Under the pieces are notes generated by a model. It made no database searches. It saw only the letters and a list, made by a program, of their open reading frames with translations, and was not told the DNA's origin. The position numbers and the translations under genes were made by a program. Shown here in pieces: positions 44,736 to 56,846 of a DNA stretch of 64,000 nucleotides; the first letter of the stretch is position 1; every line of letters starts with the position of its first letter. Origin of the DNA: Synaphobranchus kaupii (Eukaryota; Chordata; Actinopteri; Anguilliformes; Synaphobranchidae); the NCBI GenBank assembly GCA_029718625.1, contig CM056377.1:106590585-106654584 (forward strand), written 5' to 3'.

Positions 44736-45068
44736 TGTGTATAGAGAGAGTGCCTCAATATAAATATCTAGGAATCTGAGTTGATGATAAACTTGATTTT
44801 AAATTTCACATTAATAAACTAGTAACAAAACTGCAGACAAAACTAGGCTTTCTGTGCAGAAATAATAGCTGTTTTCCAATGCTCCACAGAAAGAAAATAG
44901 TAGAATCATTGCTTTTATCTGTACTTAATTATGGACCTATAATCTATGACCAAACTGTTGCTACCACCCTGAAAGCACAAGATCTTGTTTACCACTCAGT
45001 GCAAAGATTTATCACCAGTGGCAACATTGTCTCCTGTATGCAAAGGTTGGGTGGCTGTCTCTATCAGT
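44736..45068 (+). pseudogene. Non-LTR reverse transcriptase, C-terminal remnant
   Basis: The frame reads ERVPQYKYLGI, a stop, then VDDKLDFKFHINKLV, TKLGFLCRNNSCF, KKIVESLLLSVLNYGPIIYD and VYHSVQRFI. This is the segment that follows the YADD palm in jockey/Rex-like LINEs. The palm itself and the endonuclease are missing. A TGA at 44778 and a frame break mark it as dead. Confidence 0.75.
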
Positions 45069-45519
45069 AAGATGTGAGCATAATTTGTATTTATTTATTA
45101 AACATTATTGAATTAACATCCACCATATAGCGTATCCTTTTTAATCAGGTAAAGTAACAGTCTTGGTACTCATTCTCAAAATAGACTTACCCTTCATGTA
45201 TGATCACTGAGAACTGAATCTGTAAAAATTGCCTTCAGTTACTATGCCCAGTACACTTCCAAATCTCTGATATGAGCTTGTTAAGTCTGAGTGTAATTTC
45301 TTTTTATTTCTGTTGCACTTATTAACTTCTAATTCTTTTTACAGAAATGTGTTTTTAATTAAAAATGTCTACTTTATCACACTTGTAATATTTGATCTAC
45401 TGTTTTTATATCTGAAAGTCAACACCTATTGTAGATGAGGATTCTTCCTCAATGGTTTCTCAAGATTAAATAACGGCTGAATGAATGAATGAATGAATGA
45501 ATGAATGAATGAACAGAAC

Positions 45520-45965
45520 GACAGAGGCTACACTGCGAGATGAAAACCGCTAGTTAGCCACAAAAACAGGATGGCCAGGTTACAGTTTGCTAAGAAGAAA
45601 GAGTTCTGGAAAAAAGGTCTTGTGGACAGATGAGACCAAGATTAATTTGTATCAGAGTGATGGCAAGGGCAAAGTGTGGAGGCCAAAAGGAACCACCCAA
45701 GATCCAAATCATAAAACCTCATCTGTGAAACGTGATGGTGGGGGTGTTATGGTTTGGCCATGTTTGGCTGCCACAGGTATTGGCTTACTTGTCTTCATTG
45801 ATGATGTAACACCTAATAGCAGCAGCAGAATGAATTCTGAAGTGTACAGAAACATGTCTTGTCTGATGAAACAAATGCATCCAAACTCATTGGATGGCGC
45901 TTCATCCTACAGCAATACAATGATCCCAAACATACTGCTAAAGCAACAAAGAGTTTTTCAAAGCC
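45520..45965 (+). pseudogene. Tc1 transposase, catalytic-half remnant
   Basis: After the LINE insertion the frame reads SSGKKVLWTDETKINLYQSD with the first catalytic Asp, and KVWRPKGT and GGGVMVWPC follow. A frame change then leads to [19 protein letters not shown] with the second Asp. The third catalytic block is deleted, because sequence passes straight from KSFSKPK to the terminal repeat. The copy is dead. Confidence 0.9.
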
Positions 45966-45989
45966 AAAAACAATTATGGAGGGCACTGT

Positions 45990-46952
45990 ATATCCTCTGT
46001 GTGTGTGTGTTTGTGTGATAAATATGAATATGCATTTGTCTTGGGCATTAAAATGTCCATGTGGAATTGTAAACGTATATAAAACCATTCAATGAAATAT
46101 TGGAATATAGTTTATTCATTAAAATGCAAATTACCAGTTGGTTTCAGAAATACTTTTATGGTACTGTACAACTTCATAAATTGTATGAGGGCTGACTTTC
46201 AGTGCCATCAGAGCAGCTTTGTACAGGAAAGGACATTTCCCTGGAATTAAAGGATTTTATATCCAATTAATATATTCATGAATCAGGGTTTATATAACAG
46301 CTCATGTTTGCTCCTTGGTATGTCTAATTGTTTTATCACAGCAAGTGACTTAAGATATACAGCCAAGTCTTTTTATTACACAGTAAGCACCAATGCACCA
46401 TTGTTTTTTTAGCACAATGTTTATGCTTTCTAAAAGTAAATAAGCATGATATTTTCAATTAGCATGTCATTAAGTGATGCATAAAAGGATATTGTTTTGT
46501 TGTTACCAGTTGATCAATAATATCCCTCTCTGTGGACCTTTGCAGGTGGGGAGGGGAGGAAAATTTAATTTATGGCACAAATAAAAATAAAAGTGGTTAT
46601 TGATTGTAGAGCTTAAAATTAATTGTTTATTTTAAGAGTACATGGAAGAAAGTAAATTAATTGCTGATGTTGTGCATTCTCTGCTTCAGCCTTTTGAACT
46701 GCATTGTTACCGGTGTTATGTCTTTCAGACATCTTTTCCATTTCCATCTTTTTACATTTTGACACAGATCATCAATAAAACTGGATAATTACCTTTAGGC
46801 ACCTGTCATTTTTTTAATAAGTATTGTTGCTCCATTGTCTCCCAATTTGGAGTGCTCCAGGGGAGAACAAATAAGAAACTGTCAAAAGCTGTGGCACCAC
46901 ATCGCTTCTTCTTTTCACTTTGCAGTCCACCAGTTAAGCTAAAGCAGACATT
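45990..46952. other. Non-coding stretch
   Basis: No gene is supported. CTCCCAATTTGGAGTGCTCC at about 46838 and TTCTTTTCACTTTGCAG at about 46910 resemble parts of the dispersed repeat at 48570. Confidence 0.4.
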
Positions 46953-47577
46953 GGGCCCTATCTTACACCCGGCGCTAACCCAAACGCAAGTGTCTTTGCT
47001 ATCTTACACCTGGTGCAGGGGTCATTAAAGCGCCCAGCGCTCACGTTGTTTAACTACCAAGTGATCTTGCGCCCAAGTGAACTGGGCGGGTTGGTCTTAA
47101 GATGAGGTTTGGCCAGGATCATTTTTGGCGCATTGCTATCTTGAGCCAGCAGAAAGCGCTTGCACAGTTATGTCGCAGTTATTTCTATGTTATTTTAACA
47201 GCGCAATATAAGTGCATCTACATAGGCATGTGCACAATGTGTGTACACGCTGCTGTCTGTTACACACAGGGGCGCAGCACACACACGCATACATACAACA
47301 TATAAAGATCACATTGTGATCGCCATCACATAAGAAATCCGCCAAGATGGAAAAGCAGGCTTTTAAAGGGAATGGGATATGACATTTTTATTGGTTTATT
47401 GCATGTTGCACCCAAGACACGCCTACAATTAATGAAGAGATTAAGTTCAGCCCATTTGCACCTTTCCCCGTATTTAGCACTCAAAAAACACGCCGTTAAA
47501 ATCGCAAAAGTGGACTTGGACACGCCCTAAATGCACTTGTGCCATGCGTTTTAGACCAAGCACTAAGACCCCATAGG
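46953..47577 (+). mobile_element. GGGCCCTAT-family transposon, short copy
   Basis: It starts GGGCCCTATCTTACACCCGG and follows the first 350 bp of 56847-58848. It then jumps to the last 250 bp (AAAGGGAATGGGATATGACA, CTTGGACACGCCCTAAATGC) and ends near CACTAAGACCCC. It is an internally deleted, MITE-sized form. Confidence 0.88.
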
Positions 47578-47756
47578 GGCTCTATCTTGGCACTTGGTCT
47601 AAGCGCATGGCGTAAAGTCCATTTTGGGCGTGTCCAAGTCCACTTTTGCTATTTTAACGGCGTGTTTTTTGGGCGCTAAGCACGGCGCAAGGTGCAAATG
47701 GGCTGAACCTATTTGCTTCATTAAGTGTGTCTTGGGCATGACATGCAATAAACAGA
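47578..47756 (-). mobile_element. GGGCCCTAT-family 3' end, inverted copy
   Basis: This is the inverted complement of the last 180 bp of the family, butting against the copy at 46953-47577. Together they form a palindrome centred near 47577. Confidence 0.88.
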
Positions 47757-47940
47757 TATATTTCTGTTTTTTTAATGGTAATAGTATTATCAGTAGTATT
47801 AATTATAGTATACATTTTTTTGCATACTGCATGTCTGTAACAGTACGCAGTATACAGTTTGGTAATACATAGTGTCCTATGTAGATTCGGCTCTGATTCG
47901 GTCACAAACAAGGTCATAGTCCAGATTTTGTATTTCTTGA

Positions 47941-48097
47941 TGTATTCTCATATACCGATTATACCTAATACTGGAAATTTCCTTGTAACTATAAGATCTT
48001 GATATAAAATGAAGAACATGGTCAAAGAGACCATTTCAGTTCCCATGGATACAAAATTATGGATAAATGGATTAAGATTCAAAATTCAGCTCTGGAT
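47941..48097 (+). repeat. Dispersed direct repeat, copy 1
   Basis: TGTATTCTCATATACCGATT to CAGCTCTGGAT recurs at 50541-50701 with only a few changes. Confidence 0.93.
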
Positions 48098-48569
48098 AAG
48101 GATAATTTTTTAAGTTTGGACAATGACATCATTGGCAGCTAGGTTCAGTGGGATGTTATGCATATACCCCAGTGTGCATTTAATACATTATTTTCAATAT
48201 AATTTACTTATAGTGAAATTTTTAAATAATGTATTAATTTAATAAAAGTTGTGCAGAATGTAAAATGGTCTGTACATTTTTTGTAAAACAACTTTAAATA
48301 AATGTGTGTGTGTGTGCGTGTATGTGTGTGTGCTAGTGTCTGTGGCAGTGTGTCTGTGTGTAGATAATAGCCAGAGATTGCAAAACTGTCAAGCTGAATG
48401 TTACCACCTTCCCAACTGAACATTCCTGCCACCCATCTGTTCCTGATTCAAATAACTGCCAAAACTAATTGGCTTCAGTGTTGGACCTTTAAGGGTGACT
48501 TAAGCACTGTGACATAAGCACTGTCATTTCACTTAGACTTGGCACCGAATGTGGGGCTGTAGAAATCCA
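48098..48569. other. Non-coding stretch with microsatellite
   Basis: A TG-rich microsatellite lies at 48302-48360. No gene was seen. Confidence 0.45.
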
Positions 48570-49230
48570 ATTCCCACCCCAATTTGGAATGTCCCATTGT
48601 CTGGAGATGCATTCACTTTTATGCGCAACCCCCTTGCTGATTCAGGAGAGTGTAGACATCCACGGTTCTCCTCCAAAACATGTGGTGTCACCAGCTGCTT
48701 CTTTTCACATTGCAGCTAAGCGCGCATTGCACTTATTGACCCCACCCCTGGTCATAACCAGTTATTTATAAAAATAGGTGAATTTATTCACAAAAAAGCA
48801 ATAGTTGTATTAACAAAAGAAAGGCAGATCAGAAGCACGGGCGGTGTGGAACACCCAGTGGTTGCCGCAGAGAGAGCCTGCCTCTTTGTCGTCACGAGGC
48901 TCCTTATAAAGGATTTTGAGCAGGTGCTGCCAATCCTGCAATCAAACGAAAACATTAAAGAAAGAATGACACCAGCCACTAAGGGCACCAGGTAGAGGCC
49001 TGGGGACGTAACAGCATAGAGTCGGAGAAAGATTTTTCATATGTGGCTTAAACAATCAGTCCATGGGTGGCCCATTGACCAATGGGGATCACTAGCTAGC
49101 GGCAGACCCCTAACCAACTGAACCCTCCCATACCAGAGGCGATGTAATCGGCAATTGTGCATCACCCCGTGGAGCTACCGCTGACAATTGGCACTGGCAC
49201 AGTCCGGATTTGATCCAAGACCGTGATTTC
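48570..49230. repeat. Dispersed fish repeat split by a solo LTR
   Basis: CCAATTCCCACCCCAATTTGG...TCACATTGCAGCTAAGCGCG on the left and CATAGAGTCGGAGAAAG...GATTTGATCCAAGACCGTG on the right look like two halves of one repeat. They are separated by 48728-49013. I know such sequences from fish genomes but cannot name the family. Confidence 0.4.
48728..49013 (-). mobile_element. Solo LTR
   Basis: On the minus strand it begins TGTTACGTCCCCAGGCC and ends in GTGCA. It contains a TATA-like CCTTTATAAGGAG (about 48905) and AATAAATTCACC (about 48780) in the right order for U3 and a poly-A signal. GCAT flanks both sides (48724-48727 and 49014-49017). Loss of the body by LTR-LTR recombination is inferred. 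Confidence 0.6.
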
Positions 49231-50213
49231 ACATTTTGATATAGTTTGGCTGTGGTTTTGCTATTACCAGGGTACTTATTACCAATTATTAGATGCTACC
49301 AAACTAAGCCATACTAAACTTAGTACAAGTAAATAATAATTGCAGATGTGCATATGGGTTTTAAACATGGGGATTATAACTGATACTGGAATGTTGTTCC
49401 TGAAAGGGAATGATGAAAGATGGTAATATGTGGTAATGGTATATATGGTAATTTTTTGTAATTTATATGGTAAACAATGAAATGTATTACTGCTCCGAGA
49501 GTACATCCATCTTGGCACAGCTGAGAGAAGATGAACTCATTGTGAAATTTATCAAATGCTGCTTTTTCAGTTTGAAAATGTTGCTAAGCGAAACAAATGT
49601 TCCCAATGTACTCATTTCACTGATTACATTTCAGGGTGGCCAGAATATGCACCTAGTCATTTTTACATTTTTCATTGTACTATTATGTTCTCAAACAAGC
49701 CTGAATTATTTTTCAATACATTATTATTCAACCAGTTGGTTGAACTCTAATACATTCTTAATGCTATATAGCTCTAAAGACTTTTGTAGATTCATGCTGA
49801 ATCAATGGTGAGTTATTGGGTATATATCACAAACAACAGTGTTAATTAAATATACTATACATAGTTTATTGTATTGACTGTAGCTTCTGCAGAGATCATT
49901 TTCAAAACTGAACCTTATCAAGAACTACCTTAGAAGTAGGGTGACGCAGGGTTTAATTAGTAGTACTAGTGGGCATCAATATAGCAAGACAGGAATCTCT
50001 CAAGTTGGAGTAACGTTAGGCTGATTAAATTTATTTACTTTGATTGTATTGCTTTGCATCCCATTTGTGTAGTCGAATAGCCAGAAATTAAAAACCAAGA
50101 GAGACAGAGAGTGAGATTGAATTGTTCCTATAGCCTACTTTTTTCCTCATTGTAATGTGATGCACCGATCACTGTTAATGGTGCTGTCATAACAACGCGT
50201 GACATGTCAGGTA
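49231..50213. other. Non-coding stretch
   Basis: No gene is supported. The 114-codon ORF at 49467-49811 is hydrophobic by AT-rich composition and has no similarity I recognise. Confidence 0.4.
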
Positions 50214-50258
50214 CGTGTGTGTGTGTGTGTGTGTGTGTGGAGGGGGGGGGGGGGGGGC
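50214..50258. repeat. (GT)n followed by a poly-G run
   Basis: About 13 GT units are followed by GGAGG and a run of about 16 G. Overlapping Gly/Val-rich ORFs are artefacts of it. Confidence 0.92.
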
Positions 50259-50540
50259 GGTCTCGGGGGGAACCTTGCAGGGGGCTCCGGCAAACTTCAA
50301 AACCCAGGACCCCGCACCGTGCCGCGTGAAATCAATAATGACAAAACTGAATTTCATTTGTTTCAAAGACTACAAAAGAATTACCAGACTGTTTGAAGTT
50401 TTTTTTTTAACAATCACCTCATAAAATTAAATATTTAGGATGTTCTATCAGCTCCACTAAAAATCTATTATTTAAGGACAATTTTTTAAGCAATAACCTT
50501 ACACTTTAATTAGAATGATGTGGCCTCCCGGATTTATTTA

Positions 50541-50701
50541 TGTATTCTCATATACCGATTATACCTAATACTGGAAATTTTCTTGTAACTATAAGATCTT
50601 GATATAAAATGAAGATCAAAGATGGTCAAAGAGACCATTTCAGTTCCCATGGATACAAAATTATGGATAAATGGATTAAGATTCAAAATTCAACTCTGGA
50701 T
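50541..50701 (+). repeat. Dispersed direct repeat, copy 2
   Basis: This pairs with 47941-48097. It has TGAAGATCAAAGATGG where copy 1 has TGAAGAACATGG. Confidence 0.93.
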
Positions 50702-50836
50702 TTGGTAAACTGGGAAAGTTTTTTTTATATAATACATCCACAGAGCTTTCTGAAAGATGCAGAATAAAAGTATAGCTTTTCCTTAAAAATCAACATTGAT
50801 TATGAATTTATCATTACAATTTTTTTTTTTTTACAG

Positions 50837-51211
50837 GCCGTGAAAGAGTACGGTGTTTATCTCAGACGTCAGAGTTTGGTTCCCACCTCTAACAAAGCTC
50901 CTGAGCCAGTAGTATTACGATGTTGGTACCACACCCATCTCTGTATCAGGAATCTCAATTGGTTACCAGATTGAGCTAGTCCGACAGTGATGGCAGAATC
51001 TGATGCCAAGCGCCCTGCTCCACCGCTGGAGCCCTCATCCAGTAACGTTAGACCCAAGAAACCCCGGTACCAGTCCAAAGTCCTTCATGACAAGAATCGG
51101 AGCAAGACGAGGGTCAATCTTGGTTCAGCATTTGGTCGTTGGAGGAGCTCAAAGAATCACAATGCTTGAGAAGCGACGCAGAGATGGCCACTTCACTTTT
51201 CTACTCGACCG
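50837..51211 (+). pseudogene. Exon-like gene fragment with a Lys/Arg-rich RVNLGSAFGRW motif
   Basis: A T-run plus ACAG (to 50836) and CCG-GTAAGC (donor GT at 51212) bracket an exon-like segment. The ATG at 50987 gives MAESDAKRPAPPLEPSSSN, then the basic RPKKPRYQSKVLHDKNRSK and RVNLGSAFGRW. A one-base loss after RW shifts the frame, because ELKESQCLRSDAEMA is readable in another frame and FLLDR in a third, right before the donor site. I recall a basic R-x-N-x-G-x-AF-x-RW-x-x-L motif followed by xFLLDxY at the N-terminus of uncharacterised, often transposon-linked, fish proteins. The product is unknown. Two frame breaks argue for a pseudogene or a transposon remnant. Confidence 0.5.
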
Positions 51212-51213
51212 GT

Positions 51214-54200
51214 AAGCTAACCTGATAGCTAGCAAGCAAACTATCAGATAGGTGATCAGTTTTTCTTCATTGTTAAGCTGGAGATCAGACCGTAATTTAT
51301 TACAGCATGACCGAAAAGAGTATTTCTATGGCATTTTGCTTTTCTCTTATCATCTCACACTGAGACATTAGCGTTAGCTTGCTTGCTAACGTTAGCTGTA
51401 TCTATAGCCTTTAAACCATATTGGATGACATTATTTAATTCAAATAATGGCAACAAAATGATTAGCAGTTTATATAAACTTTGTTGCAAAATAAATTATG
51501 ACCTTAAAATGAAGGAGAATAACTTAAATAGAGAGGAGTCATTGGAAATGTGAGAAAGAAAGAGAAAGGTCTTGAAACGCAATATCATATTAAATCCCTC
51601 ATTATCTTTACTGCAGGATAATATAGCATGATAAGATTATTCTGTTTTCATTGTTAATTGTGAAAAAAATATTGCTTTTAAACTGGAAAGAAGCCACAAG
51701 TCCAGGATTGCACTTGTGGAAATACACAAACAAAATTTTGTTCTTTTCAATATAATCGATTTTTAAATAATTTACCAGTTTGAACACATTTGGGGAAAGG
51801 TATGGAACCCTTTAGTAGATGTAAACAATGAGGATTAATATGGTATTAAGAATAAGAGAGCGTGGGATAGGATATATTTATGGATTATTATTAAAGGCGG
51901 AGAACATTACATAATCCATTTATGTGTCTGCTATTTCAACAGTATAATCATGTTTAAATTAGATTATTATTATTATCCTTGTAATTTTCATTTATATTTA
52001 TGTTGTCCAATTTGTTGTGCTTCTGTGTGTATGTCTTGTCATATTCATGCTTTCGTATTTTTATTTGTCTGAGTTTTAGGGTACATTATGTGTCATGTGG
52101 GTGCATGTGTGGGCTATGTGGGGACGGGAAGTACACACATAGTAGAGGCGCGTTTAATAGCTATAAAGTGTGACTTTCTTTTTGTAAAGTTTCCTTTTTT
52201 GTCTTCACAATGACATACTGATCAGTCTTTCATGCTTGGTTTGTGAACTATATTGATTTATTGAATGTAAACATTGCGATAAAGATGAGGCAAATCATGG
52301 CTTTGTGCCTACAGAGTCTCCCAGCGTGCTGCATGCACTATTGCTGTGCCTTTAAGACAAAATAAGCAAAATGCATATTTCAAATTGTATTATTTGAACT
52401 TTTTTATTTATTTATTTTATTTACGGCCAGAGAAACGTATATATTTCCTGGACTTTGATGGTTCTTATAGGCCAAAAACTGCATTTGCTGGCTAACTCCA
52501 AATGTGCCTTCGACCACTTTTCATTCCTCTTTTCATATGTGTGTACACGGGGAAGCCATTTTGTAGTTTGTAAGTGCCTCCCTGAGGGCAATAAAGCCTG
52601 TGACTGCTGAGACAATGTAATTATACAGTGCTCTCATATTAGAGATGAGACCTGTCTAGTTCAAATGTGTAGCAATCAGATTATATGATAAAACACTGGA
52701 TAATAGTGGAATATAATGATGAAGCTTTTCTTGGGACCTTATGTGACAGTGAATCAAAAATGCCTGTGACATTTTAAACAGTGATATGAACTTCTTTTAA
52801 TGTTCTATGCTAAGACGTCACTACACTAAAAAGCCTGGGAATTCCCAGTATGTACTTGCTATCCCAACAGTCTACATAAAAGAAATGAGAACCATTTGTT
52901 ATAAAAAAATTAAAAATTTTTTTTTAACATTTACATTAAAAAGCAAAAAATGTCTCTATTATTGTGGCATTAATCTTGCCACATGCTACATGATTATTGC
53001 GCCGCCCACTGGTTGCAGTGAAACGCATAAATGCACAGTTTGGGTAGCATGCTTCTTCAGTGATTTGTTTTTTAGAGTATTTCCATACATATGGTTTTTG
53101 TAAAACTAAGGTGACGTGTTACATATTTAACTGTGTCATTTTATTAGATTGCATGTCATGAATGATAATGGAATAGCATGATTTTACATTGAATAGCTCA
53201 AACAATATAAATGGGTGATTGTCTGTAAGTATCAAGTAAAGACCTGGCCACCTGCTTAGCCACTGCAAAGAAAACATAGCGAACTAGAGAATGATCAGGA
53301 TGACATCACAGGCACACACTTTGAAGGACTACTTTATTTTAAGTACAGTATGTGCTGCATTATTTATGGTTAAAGGTTTCTGCTCCAGTACCCATGATTT
53401 ACTCACTTTCCCCTGGCTTCCAACCTCTTGTCCTTTCTGCATCAGTTTACCCCCTCCATGCTCTCTCATAAGGAATTTTATTATACTTCATACTCTCGCA
53501 TAGTGTTAGGGATTCTAATTAGGTAGGGATTATGTATTTTAGGCTTGAGACGATAAGGGACGAATACAACATACGAACACGCAATGCGAAACAACATATT
53601 CACTGCTGAGGATTAAATTGATACACAGCTCAAACAAAAGGGTGGATCTATTCTAAATGTAAAGAAAATGACCTTCATGTGATTTGGCTTAATTCTTAGA
53701 TAACTTTAAACCTAGTAATTTCCCAAGAAAAATCATCAATGCAACAATCATTGATATAGACAGTGCTGGGAAAGCTACTCTGAAAATGTAGTTGACTAAG
53801 TTACCAATTAGCCTACTCGACACTGGAAGTACTTAAGCTGCAGCGTAGCTTCCAATAAGAGAAAATGAGTTAATAAACTAAAGCTGCTTTTTTAAAAACT
53901 ACATTGAAGTTACTTCATGAAAAAAACACAAATTAGGTCACCTACGGGCCCTGCCAGACATTTTCTAATGCTACTGTTTTTATACTCAACTTTACTTTAA
54001 AAGTAGATACAGCCAAAAATAATAATTCATAGACAGCTTCATAAATCGATTAGCTGGGAATGCACTTAGGCTTTTTAAAAATATATTTTCTCAGTTTAAT
54101 TTTATGTCGTATTTTATCTGTAAAAACAGGCAAATGCATTTTCTATCTTTTATATCTATATTGTTTTTTTTATATTTATGTAAAAGATATTTTGACAAAT

Positions 54201-56846
54201 GGCTCTGTAGGTGGCCAACTATTGAGTTATTTATTTTGCAACAGAAAGTATCTAAACAAGCAAAATTATTATGCATGCCCTCACAAAAAGTAGAATATTT
54301 TGCGAGGGAAGCAATATTATTACAACAATTATCTTTTTTATTTCTCTACTATGGTCCTCAGGGGCTCCATAATATATTGCTTTACAGGATGATGTTTTTT
54401 TTTATTCACTTTGGTACAACAATGATGGAACACAAAATATTATTTTGTGTGCACATTAAGATTGATGTTCCCTAATCAGCTGTCACTGGGAAAATTTATA
54501 CAAAGAATACAGGCACCAAGGAATTTTAGCAGAATCATTCATAAAGGGACTTTCGACAGTTCCTTCTAGTCTGTTGGGCTGCCTTCACAAATGCTAAATA
54601 AATGTGACGGTGTGAACAGCATATAATATCAGTCACCTTTGATAATGTGTTATATTTGATAACACATTCTGACTAGAAACATGCTGCCTTAGCAACATAA
54701 GTTTACTGTACATTGATAAGTAAGAATTAAAATGCATATGTTCATGAAGGTATGGGTATGCCCTGCCAACCATTAACTTGATATACTGCATACTCGCCAT
54801 CCCAATAAAATGCATTTAATAATATTTAAATAGTGTATACTTGTGGATATCATATATTGCGTGTTTTAAGTTGTGTGTCTCATATCAGATCAAGGCTAAG
54901 CCTTCCTAAATCTTACTTATATCCTTATTCAAACAGCAAAATCCTTTCCTTGTTTTAAATCAGATAATCTCACTGATCTTCAATAGTCTTGTGGTTATTT
55001 TTAGACAAAGAAAGCTTCCACCAGCTGTATATCAGGTGCTGAAATGGTGAAGTTCATGTTAAGAAGAACATCATCATCATCTCTATAACATGGAGACATT
55101 AATGGCTGGTTTATTGTATTTGTCGTATTCTGTAAAATGCACCACTAAGTGAGTGAGATTTTTTTAAAAGCAAGCAGTGCACAGATAGTTACAATGTTAT
55201 GGATTTTTTTTTTTTAAGTGAACCTGGAAAAATTTACATTGCCTGTAGGCTTTTGTAAAAAAAATCAATTTCATGCATACTGTGAACTTGTTACTTTGTA
55301 CATCGCTTCTGGAAGAGTTACGGTTCTTAGGATTTGAAATGATCAGACCCAGAATATATTGCCTTTGAACTGTAGAGTCTTTGAAGGGACAACTTTATAT
55401 GTATATATAATGCATCACCAGGGCCAGGATAGCTGGGGGGGGGGGGGTCTGAAGTGAGTAAAATCAATACAACTGCAGTGAAGGTATACCACTGAGATGG
55501 CTGGATGATGATGATTGTTCTGCCAATTACATAGAACATTTATTTCACAGCAACACCATCCTTCATAGTCCGCATCCAGGTTTTGTGTTTGCAATTAGGG
55601 CAAGAAAATCACAATCACCCACGGTGGAAAATTGTCCCAAACAACTGCCCAAATTACCCTATAATTTTCAGTCCAATGCATCTTGCCAAGGTTTATTTTG
55701 TGTTGCTCAATGTATATCGGCAATCATCTGACTCTCCTGCTATGGATAAGCTTTGTTGGGGAGGAATTACTGGGGAGGAATTATTTTCAAGTCTTCTTTT
55801 CAAGTGCCAATTATATCAGATCCACTTGGTTCAATAGAAAAGCATATTTTCAGAGGCACTCATGCAGTGCTGATTTTTCACATTTTAAGTCATTCATTTT
55901 ATATGTTCGTTCCACATCTTGGGATAAATCTTTTTTTACATATAACATTTATTGTGGTGACTTCAGCCGTTAAAACTAAAAATGTCTTCAGTCACTTTGC
56001 TCAGGTATTTCCTGAATCAGTTCCTTTCATAATGTGTATGTGTATATCATAATGGTTTTTTTTTTGGTTCCAATAAAGCAATGTAAATATATGACAGCTT
56101 GTATTTTTCAGAGGAATCATTATCAGTGCTAGTTGTATAGAGAGACCATATATAGACTAGCCTAGACCACTGTGAAATTGTGACAAATTTGCTACTCCTT
56201 TCAATTGCCCCGCCAGGTACCTCAAAAGAAAACATTTAACTGATTTTACAGCCATTTTGCTCATGTTCTGCGTGAAAGCCCAACAAAAATTTAGAACAAT
56301 ATTTGTATATGCTGCTCTGGCTTTGGATGGCAGACCATGGGATGATGGAGCGCTATAAAATGCTATTGTTTAAGAAAATACTCATTATTCATGACTGTAT
56401 TGATTTGTAAACCTACCATGGCATATTGAGCATGGTAGCATTGTTCAAATTACTAAAATGGTTTAGTTGGGAGTCATTCCTGCTTCATTTTATAATTATT
56501 TTCCAAGAAATACAGGAAGCATTAGTACACCAAATAATCCTTAGTCATCTGCGCCATCATATGTAAAACATGCCTGAGCAGACCATAGCAACAGCAATGG
56601 AAAATAAGCACTATCTTCAGTTGGAAATGATCTCCATTTTGATAATTATAAGTATGTTTTATTATCTCATCCCAAATGCATTTTTTATTATTTTTAAAAC
56701 GACGATGTTCATTGCCCCTTTTGTATATGACCATATTACTTTCCTGTGTTCTTACTGGTAAGGTGCATCTTGCCAACAGAAAACCATTGTTAGGATATTA
56801 ACGTAGGTTTGCTTGGTTCATGATTAGTTGTACCATATGGCATTAG
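51214..56846. other. Long non-coding stretch
   Basis: 5.6 kb without a supported gene or defined transposon. The ORFs (for example 52807-53103, 54104-54475 and 55583-55973) are AT-driven, short and unrecognised. A poly-G run lies at about 55435-55448. The region could be an intron or intergenic DNA. Confidence 0.4.

Larger units (their letters stand above)
43313..45511 (+). mobile_element. LINE fragment inserted in the Tc1 element
   Basis: The insert is bounded by a possible 8-bp duplication AACAGAAC (43305-43312 and 45512-45519). It ends in a (GAAT)n tail (45479-45511), as non-LTR elements often do. The C-terminal part of a reverse-transcriptase ORF lies at 44736-45068. The origin of the first part (43313-43796) is uncertain. 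It ends GTGTGAACGGGGCC, like some DNA-transposon ends, and may be a separate fragment. Confidence 0.65.
42682..45988 (+). mobile_element. Older Tc1-like element carrying nested insertions
   Basis: The left end CAGTGCCCTCTATAATG and right end ATTATGGAGGGCACTG are inverted and flanked by TA (42680-42681 and 45989-45990). Transposase remnants lie near both ends. The middle (43313-45511) is a later LINE insertion, itself carrying a Sleeping Beauty-like element. Confidence 0.9.

Noticed and set aside
50199..50424. Gly-rich and Val/Cys-repeat ORFs.
   Set aside because: These are produced by the GT microsatellite and poly-G run.
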